In this document: positions 23,008 through 34,033 of the stretch, in pieces
Numbering within the stretch: position 1 is the stretch's first letter
Layout: each line of letters begins with the position of its first letter
Source of the DNA: Sedimenticola sp.
GTDB lineage: Bacteria > Pseudomonadota > Gammaproteobacteria > Chromatiales > Chromatiaceae
Length of the DNA: 64,000 bases
NCBI GenBank assembly: GCA_027083925.1
Contig: JALWMK010000031.1
Location: forward strand, 1 to 64,000
Direction of reading: 5' to 3'
Program-made: the position numbers and the translations under genes
Notes under the pieces: model-generated
What the model was told of the DNA's origin: nothing
The model's database searches: none
What the model saw: the letters and a program-made list of their open reading frames with translations, nothing else

Positions 23008-23958
23008 ATGTCAGTCAATCTCGGGATTGTGATGGATCCCATAAATACCATCAAAACCAGCAAGGACAGCAGCTTTGCCATGCTGCTGGAAGCACAGCGC
23101 CGCGCCTGGAATCTGTGGTACATGGAAATGAACGATCTGTTTCTGCTGGAAAACCAGCCTATGGCAAGAATGAAGCAACTTCGCGTAGCGGATGACCCCC
23201 TGCGCTGGTTTGAGTTTTGCAGCGAAAAAACAGCTCCCTTGAGCGGCCTGGATGTGATTCTCATGCGCAAAGACCCGCCGTTTAACATGGAATATATCTA
23301 TGCCACCTACCTGCTGGAGCAGGCGGAAACCCGTGGCAGCCTGATTGTAAATCGCCCCAGCGCTTTGCGCGATGCGAATGAAAAACTGTATACAAGCTGG
23401 TTTCCCGGGTGCGCGCCCCCCACGTTGGTGTCACGCAACTATCGGGATTTCAAAAGTTTTCTTGAAAAATACGAGGACATCATCCTCAAGCCCCTGGGGG
23501 GGATGGGAGGGGAATCCATTTTTCGCCTGCATCAGGGCGACCCCAACACCAATGTCATCCTGGAAACCCTGACCACAAAACAAACCCGCTACGCCATGGC
23601 GCAAAAATTCATCCCGGAAATCAGCGCCGGAGACAAACGCATTCTTGTCATCGATGGGGAAGCCATCCCCTGGGCGCTGGCGCGAGTGCCCCGGGCCGGG
23701 GAGAACCGCGGCAATCTGGCAGCAGGTGGAAACGCTCATGGCATCGAACTGGGCGAACACGATCACTGGATTGTGAATCAGGTGGCACCCCGGCTGAAGG
23801 AGGCGGGGATTCTATTTGCAGGATTGGATGTAATCGGCGACTATCTCACCGAAGTCAATGTCACCAGCCCGACCTGCATCCGGGAACTGGATGCCATCTA
23901 CAACCTCAATATCAGCGCCGTACTGATGGATCGTATAGAAAACAAACTCAACCCATGA
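23008..23958 (+). CDS. gshB: Glutathione synthase
   Basis: MSVNLGIVMDPINTIKTSKDSSFAMLLEAQRR...GENRGNLAAGG. Confidence 0.95.
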   Translation: MSVNLGIVMDPINTIKTSKDSSFAMLLEAQRRAWNLWYMEMNDLFLLENQPMARMKQLRVADDPLRWFEFCSEKTAPLSGLDVILMRKDPPFNMEYIYATYLLEQAETRGSLIVNRPSALRDANEKLYTSWFPGCAPPTLVSRNYRDFKSFLEKYEDIILKPLGGMGGESIFRLHQGDPNTNVILETLTTKQTRYAMAQKFIPEISAGDKRILVIDGEAIPWALARVPRAGENRGNLAAGGNAHGIELGEHDHWIVNQVAPRLKEAGILFAGLDVIGDYLTEVNVTSPTCIRELDAIYNLNISAVLMDRIENKLNP

Positions 23959-25022
23959 GCACCGCTGTTCGCCTTTCCATCCTCTTGCTTGCCGGCATGC
24001 TGTTGCTCAGCGCTTGCGAAAGAACCCAACCGGTTCACAACGGCCAGTTCATGGCATTCGGCACCCTTACCGACATCAGCATTGCCGGCGTTACCCCGGA
24101 GCGGGCCGAATCTGCTATCGAGGCGCTGGAAGAAGATTTTGCCATCATGCATAAAGCCTGGCATGCCTGGGCGCCGGGGCCGCTGACCCGCACCAATAAC
24201 CTCCTTGCGGAAGGGGTGCGCTTTGCAGCGCCGCCCTCCGTGCTGACACTGATGGAAAAATCCAGGCAACTTGCACAACAAAGCGACAACCTGTTCAATC
24301 CCGCCATCGGACGGCTGGTCAAGCTGTGGGGGTTTCAGCAGGATGAGATAAAAAACCGGCGCCCACCGGACGATGCAGCCATTGCGAAGCTGCTGCATGC
24401 CGACCCGACGATGGAAGACATCAGCATTGACGGCATCCATGCCCGGTGCGGCAATCCTGCCGTACAGCTGGATTTCGGCGCCATCGGCAAAGGCTATGGC
24501 ATTGATCTGGCAATCGAACACCTCAGGGAGATGGGCATAGAAAACGCCATTGTCAACAGTGGTGGCGATCTGCGCGCCATCGGTTCCCGCAACGGCAATC
24601 CCTGGCGCATTGCCATTCGCAGCCCTTCCGGGTCGGGCGTCCTGGGATTCCTGCACATATCCAGCGACGAAAGCATTTTCACTTCCGGTGATTACGAACG
24701 CAATTATCTATGGAAAGGAAAACACTACCACCATATTATCGACCCCCGAACAGGCTACCCGGCAGAGGGAACCCGCTCGGTTACCGTTATTCATGACAAT
24801 GCAACCGTGGCCGATGCCGCCGCTACGGCGCTGTTTGTAGCCGGCCCCAAGGACTGGCACAAAATCGCCAGACAGATGGGCATCCGGTATGTATTGCTCA
24901 TCGACAGCAACAACGTGGCGCAGATGAATCCTGCCATGGAAAAACGCTTTGCGCTGATGAATAAAAACCAGGTGGTAGAAGTATCCGAACCGCTGATTGC
25001 CCCTCAAACAGAAAAGAAATGA
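23955..25022 (+). CDS. apbE: FAD:protein FMN transferase (ApbE family lipoprotein)
   Basis: Lipobox LLSAC; AIGKGYGIDLAIEHL...NSGGDLRAIG; HHIIDPRTGYPA. Confidence 0.92.
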   Translation: MSTAVRLSILLLAGMLLLSACERTQPVHNGQFMAFGTLTDISIAGVTPERAESAIEALEEDFAIMHKAWHAWAPGPLTRTNNLLAEGVRFAAPPSVLTLMEKSRQLAQQSDNLFNPAIGRLVKLWGFQQDEIKNRRPPDDAAIAKLLHADPTMEDISIDGIHARCGNPAVQLDFGAIGKGYGIDLAIEHLREMGIENAIVNSGGDLRAIGSRNGNPWRIAIRSPSGSGVLGFLHISSDESIFTSGDYERNYLWKGKHYHHIIDPRTGYPAEGTRSVTVIHDNATVADAAATALFVAGPKDWHKIARQMGIRYVLLIDSNNVAQMNPAMEKRFALMNKNQVVEVSEPLIAPQTEKK

Positions 25023-25900
25023 CCACCACTCACCGACAAAACCACAACGAAGCCATAATCACCATGGCGGTAATCGCGGTGATTCTGCATGCCCTGGTAT
25101 TCCTTGGCATCAGCTTTGAAATGCCCTCCCCTCTACCCCAGGCCACCCAGCCCAGCCTGGACGTAATCCTGCTGCCCACGGCAGAGAATTCATCACCACC
25201 GGAAGAAGCCGATTTCATGGCGCAGCACAGCCAGCAGGGGGGCACGGAAAAAGCCGGCCACGCCAGACCCAGGGCCGTGCCCAGCCAGCCTGCCCTGAAG
25301 AAAAGCCAGAAAGCGTCAGAAGAACGGATACGCAGTGGCGCCAAAGCGCCGGAAAGACAACAAAAACCAGATGTAGTGGCCAGCACAAGCGAGGCCGCAC
25401 GCAAAGTGCCGGCAGCACACAAGGCGCCGGTAAAAGCGCAACAGAAGCCGGATATCACCCAACTGCTGTCCAGCACCCGCCAGGAAATCGCCCGCCTCAC
25501 TGCAGAGCTGGACAGAAATAGCGAATACGCCTCGCAACGCCCCCGGCACAAGGCCATCAACGCCAGTACCAAGGAATACCGCTACGCCGCCTATCTGGAA
25601 GCCTGGCGCAAAAAAGTGGAGCGCGTGGGCAACCTCAACTACCCCGATGAAGCCAAGCGCAAGAAGCTGTACGGTGACCTGCTACTGCATGTCGCCCTGC
25701 GCGCCGATGGATCTGTGCAGCAAATCCGTGTGGTGCGCTCCTCGGGGCACAAGATGCTGGACGACGCCGCCGTGCGCATCGTACGCCTGGCCTCCCCCTT
25801 TGCCCCATTCCCGGCGGAAATCCGCAAGGAAATCGATATTCTGGACATCACTCGCACCTGGCAGTTCCTCAGCAACAACCGATTGTTTTCCGGCAAGTAG
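25019..25900 (+). CDS. tonB: TonB-family energy transducer
   Basis: N-terminal TM, Lys/Pro-rich middle, C-terminal YGDLLLHVALRADGSVQQIRVVRSSGHKMLDDAAVRIVRLASPF. Confidence 0.88.
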   Translation: MTTTHRQNHNEAIITMAVIAVILHALVFLGISFEMPSPLPQATQPSLDVILLPTAENSSPPEEADFMAQHSQQGGTEKAGHARPRAVPSQPALKKSQKASEERIRSGAKAPERQQKPDVVASTSEAARKVPAAHKAPVKAQQKPDITQLLSSTRQEIARLTAELDRNSEYASQRPRHKAINASTKEYRYAAYLEAWRKKVERVGNLNYPDEAKRKKLYGDLLLHVALRADGSVQQIRVVRSSGHKMLDDAAVRIVRLASPFAPFPAEIRKEIDILDITRTWQFLSNNRLFSGK

Positions 25901-25926
25901 GAAGATGGGCTGATATAATCCACTCC

Positions 25927-26490
25927 ATGAGTGAAGCTTCATCCCTCACGAATCATTTTCTCATTGCCCTGCCCACACTGCAGGACCCAAACTTCTCCCG
26001 TACCGTCACCTATATCTGCGAGCACACCCGCGAAGGCACCATGGGCATCATCATCAACCGCCCCAGCACCCTGCAGCTCGCCGATATTCTGCATCATATG
26101 GACATCGGGGAGAATGAACGTACGCCCTCTGAAATGCCCGTCTACATCGGCGGCCCGGTGCAGGAAGACCGTGGCTTTCTCCTGCATTCACCAGCCAAAC
26201 GCTGGGATTCCACGCTTTTCATCGGCGACGACCTGGCGGTAACCACCTCCCAGGATCTGGTCAAGTCCCTGGCGAAAGGAGAGGGCCCGGAAGATGTTTT
26301 TTTTGCCCTGGGTTATGCGGGCTGGGGGCCAGGACAGCTGGAGCAGGAGCTGCAACAGGACGCATGGATTTTCGGCCCGGCTGCAAAAGAGGTTCTTTTC
26401 CAGACCCCGGCAGAAAACCGCTGGGAATCCGCCGCAAGACTGGCCGGGGTTGATGTCAATCTGATCAGCAACATTGGCGGCCATGCCTGA
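25927..26490 (+). CDS. yqgE: YqgE/AlgH family protein
   Basis: LTNHFLIALPTLQDPNFSRTVTYICEHTREGTMGIIINRP. Confidence 0.93.
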   Translation: MSEASSLTNHFLIALPTLQDPNFSRTVTYICEHTREGTMGIIINRPSTLQLADILHHMDIGENERTPSEMPVYIGGPVQEDRGFLLHSPAKRWDSTLFIGDDLAVTTSQDLVKSLAKGEGPEDVFFALGYAGWGPGQLEQELQQDAWIFGPAAKEVLFQTPAENRWESAARLAGVDVNLISNIGGHA

Positions 26491-26902
26491 AGCGCAGACC
26501 GCCACCCTGCTCGGCTTCGACTATGGCACCCGGAAAATCGGCGTGGCCGTAGGCCAGCAACTCACCGGCACCGCCACACCACTGACGACCTTGCACCTGG
26601 TCAATAACAAACCCGACTGGCAGGGCATCGGGTGCCTGATCGAAGAATGGCAGCCCGATGCCCTGGTGGTGGGGCTGCCCATTGGGCCGGAAGAAAACGA
26701 AACACGCATGACCACCACCGCCCGCAAATTCTCCAGGCAGCTGGAGGGACGCTTTCGTCTGCCTGTACACCTGGCCGATGAACGGCTAACATCCCGGGAA
26801 GCCTGGAGCCGCATCGGCGGCATCGCCATCCGCGATGTCACCCGCATCGACGCCATGGCAGCAAAACTCATCCTGGAAACCTGGTTCAGCGCCAATGAGT
26901 AA
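26474..26902 (+). CDS. ruvX: Holliday junction resolvase RuvX/YqgF
   Basis: LLGFDYGTRKIGVAVGQ...LADERLTSREAW. Confidence 0.93.
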   Translation: MAAMPEAQTATLLGFDYGTRKIGVAVGQQLTGTATPLTTLHLVNNKPDWQGIGCLIEEWQPDALVVGLPIGPEENETRMTTTARKFSRQLEGRFRLPVHLADERLTSREAWSRIGGIAIRDVTRIDAMAAKLILETWFSANE

Positions 26903-27434
26903 TCGCAGCTTCATGCAACACCAGGCCATACTGGATCTGATCCAGGGTATGGCGCGCATCACCCGACGCCACTTGCGGGACAAATGCATCAACCGGCCCG
27001 CGATGATCGGCATTCATACCGGTGGCGTATGGGTTGCAGAGCGCCTGCATCAACTCCTGCAGATTGAACCACCCCTGGGGAAACTTGACATCAGTTTCTA
27101 CCGGGACGATTTTACCCGCATCGGCATGAATCCCCAGGTCAAGCCCTCACAGATTCCCTTTGCGGTTGAAGACCAGCATATTGTCCTGGTCGATGACGTC
27201 ATCCAGTCAGGACGCACCATACGTGCTGCCATGAATGAAATCTTCGACTTCGGGCGCCCCGCTTCCATCACCTTGGTCACCCTCATCGAGCGTAGCGGCA
27301 GGGAATTGCCCATACAGCCTGACATCATCGGCCTGGAGCCACCCTTGGCCGACGATGAGCACATCCGCCTGCTGGGGCCAGATCCGCTGATACTGCAAAT
27401 CAGCGGTGATCCGGGCAACAGGGGGGACGCATGA
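26895..27434 (+). CDS. pyrR: Bifunctional pyr operon regulator / uracil phosphoribosyltransferase
   Basis: [10 protein letters not shown]..., [27 protein letters not shown]. Confidence 0.93.
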   Translation: MSNRSFMQHQAILDLIQGMARITRRHLRDKCINRPAMIGIHTGGVWVAERLHQLLQIEPPLGKLDISFYRDDFTRIGMNPQVKPSQIPFAVEDQHIVLVDDVIQSGRTIRAAMNEIFDFGRPASITLVTLIERSGRELPIQPDIIGLEPPLADDEHIRLLGPDPLILQISGDPGNRGDA

Positions 27435-28405
27435 GCATCGAGCAACTACAAACGGATGAACATGGTCGGCTGCGGCACTTCTTGAGCATTGAGGGCTTCC
27501 GCCGGGAACAGTTGCTGCAAATACTCGATACCGCAGAATCCTTCGCCATGCTGCCCGGGCGGCAAGTGAAGAAAGTGCCCCTGTTGCGCGGCAAGATCAT
27601 CACCAATTTGTTCTTCGAAAACAGTACCCGAACCCGCACCACTTTTGAGCTGGCGGCCAAGCTGCTGTCTGCCGATGTCATCAATTTCAACATAGACGTT
27701 TCCGCCACCTCCAAGGGTGAAACACTACTCGACACCCTGCGCAATATCGAAGCCATGCACTCCGATATGTTCGTGGTGCGCCACAGCGCATCCGGAGCCG
27801 CTCATTTCATTGCCCGGCATGCAGCGCCCGGGGTCAGCATCATCAATGCCGGCGATGGCTGCCATGCCCACCCCACCCAGGCGATGCTGGATATGTTTAC
27901 CATCCGCCGGTACAAGGGCGATTTCACCCCCTTGCGTATCGCCATCGTTGGCGATGTGCAGCATTCCAGGGTGGCCCGTTCCCAGATCATGGCTCTGAAC
28001 ATCCTGGGCGTTTCTGAAGTGCGGGTGATTGCACCACGCACCCTGCTGCCCGCAGACGTGCGCACCCTGGGAGTGCATGTCTTCCATGATCTGGAACAAG
28101 GGCTGAAGGACGTGGACGTGGTGATCATGCTGCGGCTGCAGCACGAGCGCATGGACAATGCCCTGCTGCCCTCCGCCCATGAATACTTCCAGCTCTACGG
28201 CCTCACGGCAGAACGCCTGGAATACGCAAAACCGGATGCCATCGTCATGCACCCCGGCCCCATCAACCGGGGCGTGGAAATCACTTCAGAGGTGGCGGAT
28301 GGTCCGCAGTCCGTCATCCTGCAGCAGGTCAGCTACGGCATTGCAATACGCATGGCGGTAATGTCCATGGCGCTGGGCAACAGCAGTGGGGAGCAAGGCT
28401 CATGA
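27431..28405 (+). CDS. pyrB: Aspartate carbamoyltransferase catalytic subunit
   Basis: [27 protein letters not shown]...[12 protein letters not shown]. Confidence 0.96.
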   Translation: MSIEQLQTDEHGRLRHFLSIEGFRREQLLQILDTAESFAMLPGRQVKKVPLLRGKIITNLFFENSTRTRTTFELAAKLLSADVINFNIDVSATSKGETLLDTLRNIEAMHSDMFVVRHSASGAAHFIARHAAPGVSIINAGDGCHAHPTQAMLDMFTIRRYKGDFTPLRIAIVGDVQHSRVARSQIMALNILGVSEVRVIAPRTLLPADVRTLGVHVFHDLEQGLKDVDVVIMLRLQHERMDNALLPSAHEYFQLYGLTAERLEYAKPDAIVMHPGPINRGVEITSEVADGPQSVILQQVSYGIAIRMAVMSMALGNSSGEQGS

Positions 28406-29691
28406 TCGCGGTAAACCTGCATATCCGGGGTGGACGTCTCATCGACCCGGCCAATGGCATTGATGCCCACCTCGACCTGTACCTAAAACACGGCCGGGTG
28501 TTTGCGGTGGGTGAAAAACCCGACGGATTCCGCATCGACAAGACCATCAGCGCCCGGGGGAAGATCGTTTGTCCCGGGCTCATCGACCTGGGCGTGCATC
28601 TGCGCGAACCCGGCGAAGAACACAAGGGCACTATCTGCAGCGAGGCGGAAGCCGCCGCCCGGGGAGGAATCACCACCCTGATCTGCATGCCAAATACCGA
28701 TCCAGTCATCGATACACCCGCCGTCTGGGAACTCATCCGCCGCCGCGCAAAAGCCTGCGGCAATGCCCGAGTGCTGGCGATTGGCGCACTGACCAAGGAT
28801 CTGACGGGGAAACAGCTGGCGGAAATGGGCGCGTTGAAGCAGGCAGGCTGTGTTGCCGTCAGCAATGCCCGCAAACGCATGGCCAATACCCTTGTGACCC
28901 GCCATGCCCTGGAATATGCCCGCACCTTCGATCTCCCGGTTATCCTGTGCAGCGAAGACCCGCACCTCAAGGACGGCGGCTGTGTACATGAGGGCAGCAT
29001 CGCCACCCGCCTGGGGCTGCCCGGCATTCCATCTGCAGCAGAAACCGTTGCCGTGGCCAGGGATCTGGCTCTGACGGAGCACACCGACAGCCGCAGCCAT
29101 TTCCACGCCCTGTCCACCGGCCGCGCCATCGAGATGATCCGTCAGGCAAGGCGCGGGGGCGCAAGACTGTCGGCGGATGTCGCCATCCACCAACTATTTC
29201 TCCTCGATACCGATGTAGACGGATTCAGCGCCAACTGCCATGTAGATCCACCGTTTCGCACCCAGACCGACCGCGACATCCTGCGCCAGGCGGTTGCCGA
29301 TGGCGATATCGAGGTCATTTGCTCCGATCATCAACCTCATGAAGAAGATGCCAAAACCGCACCTTTCCCGCTCACCGCCCCCGGCATCTCCGGGCTGGAA
29401 ACCCTGCTGCCCCTGTGCCTGAAGCTGGTGGAGGACGGGATTCTCGACCTGCCCACAGCCATCGCCCGCCTCACCCATGGCCCGGCACAGGCCCTGGGCC
29501 TGCCTTTGGGGCGCCTGGATGCCGGCCACAGCGCAGACATTTGCATCTTTGATCCCGACCATATCTGGACGCTGCACCCGGCCGGGCTGCACAGCAGCGG
29601 CAAGAACACGCCTTTTTGCAACTGGGAGTTCCGCGGCAAGGTAACGCACACACTGTTCGAGGGGCGCATCACCTGGAATTCAGAATCATGA
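28402..29691 (+). CDS. pyrC': Dihydroorotase-like protein (PyrC', predicted catalytically inactive)
   Basis: Dihydroorotase fold sequence with [10 protein letters not shown] in place of the metal-binding D-x-H-x-H; overlaps pyrB. Confidence 0.85.
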   Translation: MIAVNLHIRGGRLIDPANGIDAHLDLYLKHGRVFAVGEKPDGFRIDKTISARGKIVCPGLIDLGVHLREPGEEHKGTICSEAEAAARGGITTLICMPNTDPVIDTPAVWELIRRRAKACGNARVLAIGALTKDLTGKQLAEMGALKQAGCVAVSNARKRMANTLVTRHALEYARTFDLPVILCSEDPHLKDGGCVHEGSIATRLGLPGIPSAAETVAVARDLALTEHTDSRSHFHALSTGRAIEMIRQARRGGARLSADVAIHQLFLLDTDVDGFSANCHVDPPFRTQTDRDILRQAVADGDIEVICSDHQPHEEDAKTAPFPLTAPGISGLETLLPLCLKLVEDGILDLPTAIARLTHGPAQALGLPLGRLDAGHSADICIFDPDHIWTLHPAGLHSSGKNTPFCNWEFRGKVTHTLFEGRITWNSES

Positions 29692-30575
29692 AGCATCCGC
29701 CACAACGCAACAGCATCTGCCTGGAAGATGCAGAAATCCTTTCACACCATGCCTATCCCGGCGATCAGCACATCATGCGCCTGCAGGCGCCGCAGTGCGC
29801 AGCCCGGGCAAAACCCGGGCAATTTGTACACCTTGGCGTCGATCCCCAGCGACCCATGCGCCGCCCCATTTCCATCATGCGCGCCTGCACGGATGAAGGC
29901 TGGATCGACCTTTTGTACAAGCGCGTGGGCGCAGGCACGGCGCTGCTGGCCGCACGCACCACCGGGGAATGCCTGAGCACCCTTGGACCCATCGGAGAAC
30001 CGTTCCGGGTCAAGGAAAAACGCCCCCTGCTCATCGGTGGCGGCGTGGGAATGCCGCCCATGGTGTTTGTCGCTGAAAGCCTCAAGGACAGCGAACACCA
30101 ACCCGTGGTCATACTGGGTTCGGAAGCACCTTTTCCCTTCACAGCCCGGCCTTCCAGCATTCTGCTGCCCGGCATGCCCGATGCCGTCATCGCCACCATG
30201 CCCTTGCTGGACGACTGGGGCATTCCCTGCCGCCTGGCAAGCCAGCAGCAGATGCCCGGCGTACATCAAGGTTACGTCACCGATCTGGCGAGGCATTGGC
30301 TAAACGCCCAGGAAGCCCGGGCGCGGAAGGAAGTCGGACTCTATGCCTGCGGCCCTCACCCCATGCTGGAGGCAGTGGTCGAGCTGGCCAGAGAGTTTGC
30401 ATTGCCGGTTCAGGTATCCCTGGAAGAGTTCATGGCTTGCGGCGTCGGCGGCTGCGCCGGCTGCAGTGTAGAGGTGCTGACAGAAAACGGGCCAGCCATG
30501 CAGCGGGTGTGCGTGGATGGCCCGGTGTTTGACGGCTATCAGGTGTTTAACCCGGAAATTGCACCAGGCCGCTGA
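29688..30575 (+). CDS. pyrK: Dihydroorotate dehydrogenase electron-transfer subunit (PyrK-like)
   Basis: FAD/NAD-binding ferredoxin reductase fold; C-terminal ACGVGGCAGCSVEV...RVCVDGPVF Fe-S cysteines. Confidence 0.85.
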   Translation: MKHPPQRNSICLEDAEILSHHAYPGDQHIMRLQAPQCAARAKPGQFVHLGVDPQRPMRRPISIMRACTDEGWIDLLYKRVGAGTALLAARTTGECLSTLGPIGEPFRVKEKRPLLIGGGVGMPPMVFVAESLKDSEHQPVVILGSEAPFPFTARPSSILLPGMPDAVIATMPLLDDWGIPCRLASQQQMPGVHQGYVTDLARHWLNAQEARARKEVGLYACGPHPMLEAVVELAREFALPVQVSLEEFMACGVGGCAGCSVEVLTENGPAMQRVCVDGPVFDGYQVFNPEIAPGR

Positions 30576-30617
30576 TTTTCTTCAATCACTCAATTTGAAA
30601 TCAAATGACAGCCCCCG

Positions 30618-31736
30618 TCAGTATTCGTCGATGAGCATGGCTGCATCCAGATCCCTGGCACGGGTTCCCGGCGTATTGTCGCCCAGCTTGATCATGAGGC
30701 GCACCTCATTGGAAGAGTCGGCATGCTTGAGAGCATCTGCCTCTGTGATCTCGCCTTCAAGGTAGAGCTCATACAGCGCCTGATCGAAGGTGATCATGCC
30801 ATGTTCCCGGGAACGCTTCATCAACTCCTTGAGTTCATGGATTTTTCCCTTGAGAATCAAATCCGATGCCAGGGGCGTGTTCAACAACACCTCAATAGCA
30901 GCCCGACGGCCAACACCATCCGCTCTCGGAATCAACTGCTGGGCAAGAATTCCCTTGAGGTTCAGGGACAAATCCATCAATGCCTGGGTCATGCGCTCTT
31001 CCGAGAAGAAATGCAGAATCCGCTCCAGTGCCTGGTTGGCATTATTGGCATGGAGGGTAGACAGTACCAGATGCCCGGTTTCAGCAAAGGTCAGGGCATG
31101 TTCCATGACCTCGCGGGTGCGAATCTCCCCGATCAGGATTACATCCGGCGCCTGCCGCAAGGTGTTTTTCAGGGCGACTTCATAGGATTCGGTATCAATA
31201 CCCACTTCCCGCTGGGCAACAATACAGCCCTGGTGATGGTGCAGGAATTCGATGGGATCTTCGATGCAAATAATGTGGCCATCGCTGTGTTTGTTGCGAT
31301 AACCCAGCATGGCGGCAAGGGAGGTGGACTTACCCGTTCCCGTGGCACCGACGAAAATGATCAGCCCGCGCTTGACCATGGCCAGTTGCTTGATGATCGG
31401 CGGCAGTTTGAGTTCTTCGAAGCTCGGGATGCTGGTTTCGATACGGCGCAGCACCATGGCCACCGCATCCCGTTGAATAAAGGCGCTGACGCGAAAGCGG
31501 CCGATATTTGCCGCACTGACGCCAAAATTGCATTCCTTGGTATGCCGGAACTCTTCCCTCTGCTCGGGGCTCATCAGGCCATAGGCCAGCTCCCGCGTCT
31601 GGTCGGCTGTCAGAGCAGTTTTTGCTATGGGTTTGATATGCCCATCCACCTTGATGCAGGGAGGGCGTCCCACAGTGACAAACAAATCGGACGCTTTCTT
31701 GTCCGACATCAAACGGAGTATATCGTTAAATTCCAT
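30618..31736 (-). CDS. pilU: Type IV pilus retraction ATPase-like PilU
   Basis: MEFNDILRLMSDKKASDLFVTVGRPPCIKVDG...VGATGTGKSTSLAAMLGYRN. Confidence 0.93.
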   Translation of the reverse strand: MEFNDILRLMSDKKASDLFVTVGRPPCIKVDGHIKPIAKTALTADQTRELAYGLMSPEQREEFRHTKECNFGVSAANIGRFRVSAFIQRDAVAMVLRRIETSIPSFEELKLPPIIKQLAMVKRGLIIFVGATGTGKSTSLAAMLGYRNKHSDGHIICIEDPIEFLHHHQGCIVAQREVGIDTESYEVALKNTLRQAPDVILIGEIRTREVMEHALTFAETGHLVLSTLHANNANQALERILHFFSEERMTQALMDLSLNLKGILAQQLIPRADGVGRRAAIEVLLNTPLASDLILKGKIHELKELMKRSREHGMITFDQALYELYLEGEITEADALKHADSSNEVRLMIKLGDNTPGTRARDLDAAMLIDEY

Positions 31737-31957
31737 CAACAAACCTCAAACAAATTTCAGACAGGGCGGACATGAAAACAAAAGGGCTACCCGTCATTCC
31801 GGCGCACAAACCCGTGGATGGGTGAAGGTAGAGCAATGCAGGGCAGATACAGGGATGCATCGTAGCAAAACAACGCAGGAGTAGTTGTCGGGCAATTGCC
31901 GAGGCCAGAATTCATGGAGGGAACACTCCTGGAGATGGTTTACGCCTTGCACCAGCA

Positions 31958-32995
31958 TCAAACAAAAGCTTCCTTGCTCTGCGCCCTGGCGCGAGCATCC
32001 TGGCGGGTAATCAAACCTTTTTGCAGCAACTCCTTGAGATGTTGATCCAGGGTCTGCATGCCCACCGCCTGGCCGGTCTGGATGGCAGAGTACATTTGCG
32101 CAACCTTATCCTCGCGAATCAGGTTACGAATGGCGGGCGTGCCAATCATGATTTCCCAGGCCGCAGTTCGCCCTCCACCCACTTTCTTCAGCAGGGTCTG
32201 GGCAATAACCGCCCGCAAAGACTCGGAAAGCATGGAGCGCACCATGGATTTCTCGCCAGCGGGAAAAACATCCACAATCCGGTCGATGGTCTTGGCGGCA
32301 GAACTGGTATGCAGGGTGCCAAATACCAGATGGCCTGTTTCCGCCGCAGTCAACGCAAGGCGAATGGTTTCCAGATCCCGCAGCTCGCCCACCAGAATAA
32401 TATCCGGATCTTCCCGCAAGGCGGAGCGCAAGGCTTCGGAAAACCCGTGGGTATCCCGATGCACTTCCCGCTGGTTGATCAGGCATTTCTTGCTCTGGTG
32501 CACGAATTCAATCGGGTCTTCAATCGTCAACACATGACCATATTCATTGTCATTGATGTAATCAATCATGGCCGCCAGGGTGGTGGATTTTCCCGAGCCC
32601 GTAGGCCCGGTGACCAATACGATGCCCCGGGGATTTTCACAAATGGTCTTGAAGGTGGAAGGACAATTCAGATCGTCCAGGGTCAATACCTTGGATGGAA
32701 TGGTGCGGAACACGGCTGCAGCGCCCCGGTCCTGATTAAAGGCATTGACCCGGAACCGCGCCAGTCCGGGAATTTCAAACGAGAAATCTACTTCCAGAAA
32801 CTCTTCATAGTCCCGGCGCTGCCTGTCATTCATGATGTCGTACACCAGGCCGTGTACGGCTTTATGATCCAGCGCAGGTACATTCACGCGCCGGATGTCG
32901 CCGTCAACACGAATCATGGGCGGCAACCCTGCAGATAAATGCAAATCCGATGCGTTGTGCTTAACGCTGAAAGCAAGAAGTTCTGTAATATCCAT
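31958..32995 (-). CDS. pilT: Type IV pilus twitching motility ATPase PilT
   Basis: MDITELLAFSVKHNASDLHLSAGLPPMIRVDGD...VTGPTGSGKSTTLAAMIDYIN. Confidence 0.96.
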   Translation of the reverse strand: MDITELLAFSVKHNASDLHLSAGLPPMIRVDGDIRRVNVPALDHKAVHGLVYDIMNDRQRRDYEEFLEVDFSFEIPGLARFRVNAFNQDRGAAAVFRTIPSKVLTLDDLNCPSTFKTICENPRGIVLVTGPTGSGKSTTLAAMIDYINDNEYGHVLTIEDPIEFVHQSKKCLINQREVHRDTHGFSEALRSALREDPDIILVGELRDLETIRLALTAAETGHLVFGTLHTSSAAKTIDRIVDVFPAGEKSMVRSMLSESLRAVIAQTLLKKVGGGRTAAWEIMIGTPAIRNLIREDKVAQMYSAIQTGQAVGMQTLDQHLKELLQKGLITRQDARARAQSKEAFV

Positions 32996-33349
32996 GAAAT
33001 CCCTCTATATTTCCGGGAAAACCCCGCCACACCACCCCGGCTTGTCCGCCTTTGCAGCCCAGCATCGCCCCCTTGTTGTTCTACCTGAATCCGTGGGTTC
33101 AGGGCGGATGCAGAGCGTATGCTATTGATTTCCCGGTGGAATCAAAAAATTCCAGCTTCACCCTCAGGTTAAGCGGGCATTTATTGAACCGCTGGGGGAT
33201 CAACAGCTTGCGCTATGCGCCGTCATCAACCCATGGATTCAGGTTCTATACAATCCGAATACCTTTATAATGATACAGACGAAAAACAAACTTATTAAGG
33301 TATTTTTTATGTTGGCGCCAGCACTTACACCAACATAAGACCATCAGCC

Positions 33350-34033
33350 ATGGGCAAGCTGCAACAAAGATTATCACAGGTGCAAGCGCAGATACGGGGC
33401 TTTGCCTTATCTTGTGACAGAGATCCAACCGAAATCAGGCTTATCGCCGTCAGCAAAACCCGCCCGGTCAGCGATATCCGCGAAGCCTGGAAAGCCGGGC
33501 AAGAGGCATTCGCTGAAAACTACCTGCAAGATGCTCTGCAAAAGATTCCAGTATTGCAAGATTGCGATATTGAATGGCATTTTATCGGGCGCATTCAATC
33601 CAACAAAACCCGCACCATCGCAGAAAATTTCTCCTGGGTGCATACCCTGGCCAGCTTCAAACATGCCCGGCGTCTGAGTGCGCAGCGCGCGGAATCACTG
33701 CCTCCCCTGAATGTCTGCATACAGATGAACCTGACCGGCGAGCAAAGCAAGGGGGGTATTGCAGAAAAAGAGCTGCGCCCTTTGCTTGAAAAATTGGCCG
33801 ATCTGCCCCATTTACACCTGCGTGGATTGATGACCATGCCTCCTGCCGCCGCATCCATCTCGCAGCAGCACCAGCTATTCGCGCAGTTGAGGCGGCTGCG
33901 GGATGATATGAACCAGCAAGGCCATGCCCTGGACACCCTTTCCATGGGCATGTCGGGAGATATGCAGGCAGCCATCTGTGAAGGCGCTACAATGGTACGC
34001 ATTGGTACAGCAATTTTTGGATCCAGAACATGA
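33350..34033 (+). CDS. yggS: YggS family PLP homeostasis protein
   Basis: LIAVSKTRPVSDIREAWKAGQEAFAENYLQD...LSMGMSGDMQAAICEGATMVRIGTAIFG. Confidence 0.95.
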   Translation: MGKLQQRLSQVQAQIRGFALSCDRDPTEIRLIAVSKTRPVSDIREAWKAGQEAFAENYLQDALQKIPVLQDCDIEWHFIGRIQSNKTRTIAENFSWVHTLASFKHARRLSAQRAESLPPLNVCIQMNLTGEQSKGGIAEKELRPLLEKLADLPHLHLRGLMTMPPAAASISQQHQLFAQLRRLRDDMNQQGHALDTLSMGMSGDMQAAICEGATMVRIGTAIFGSRT

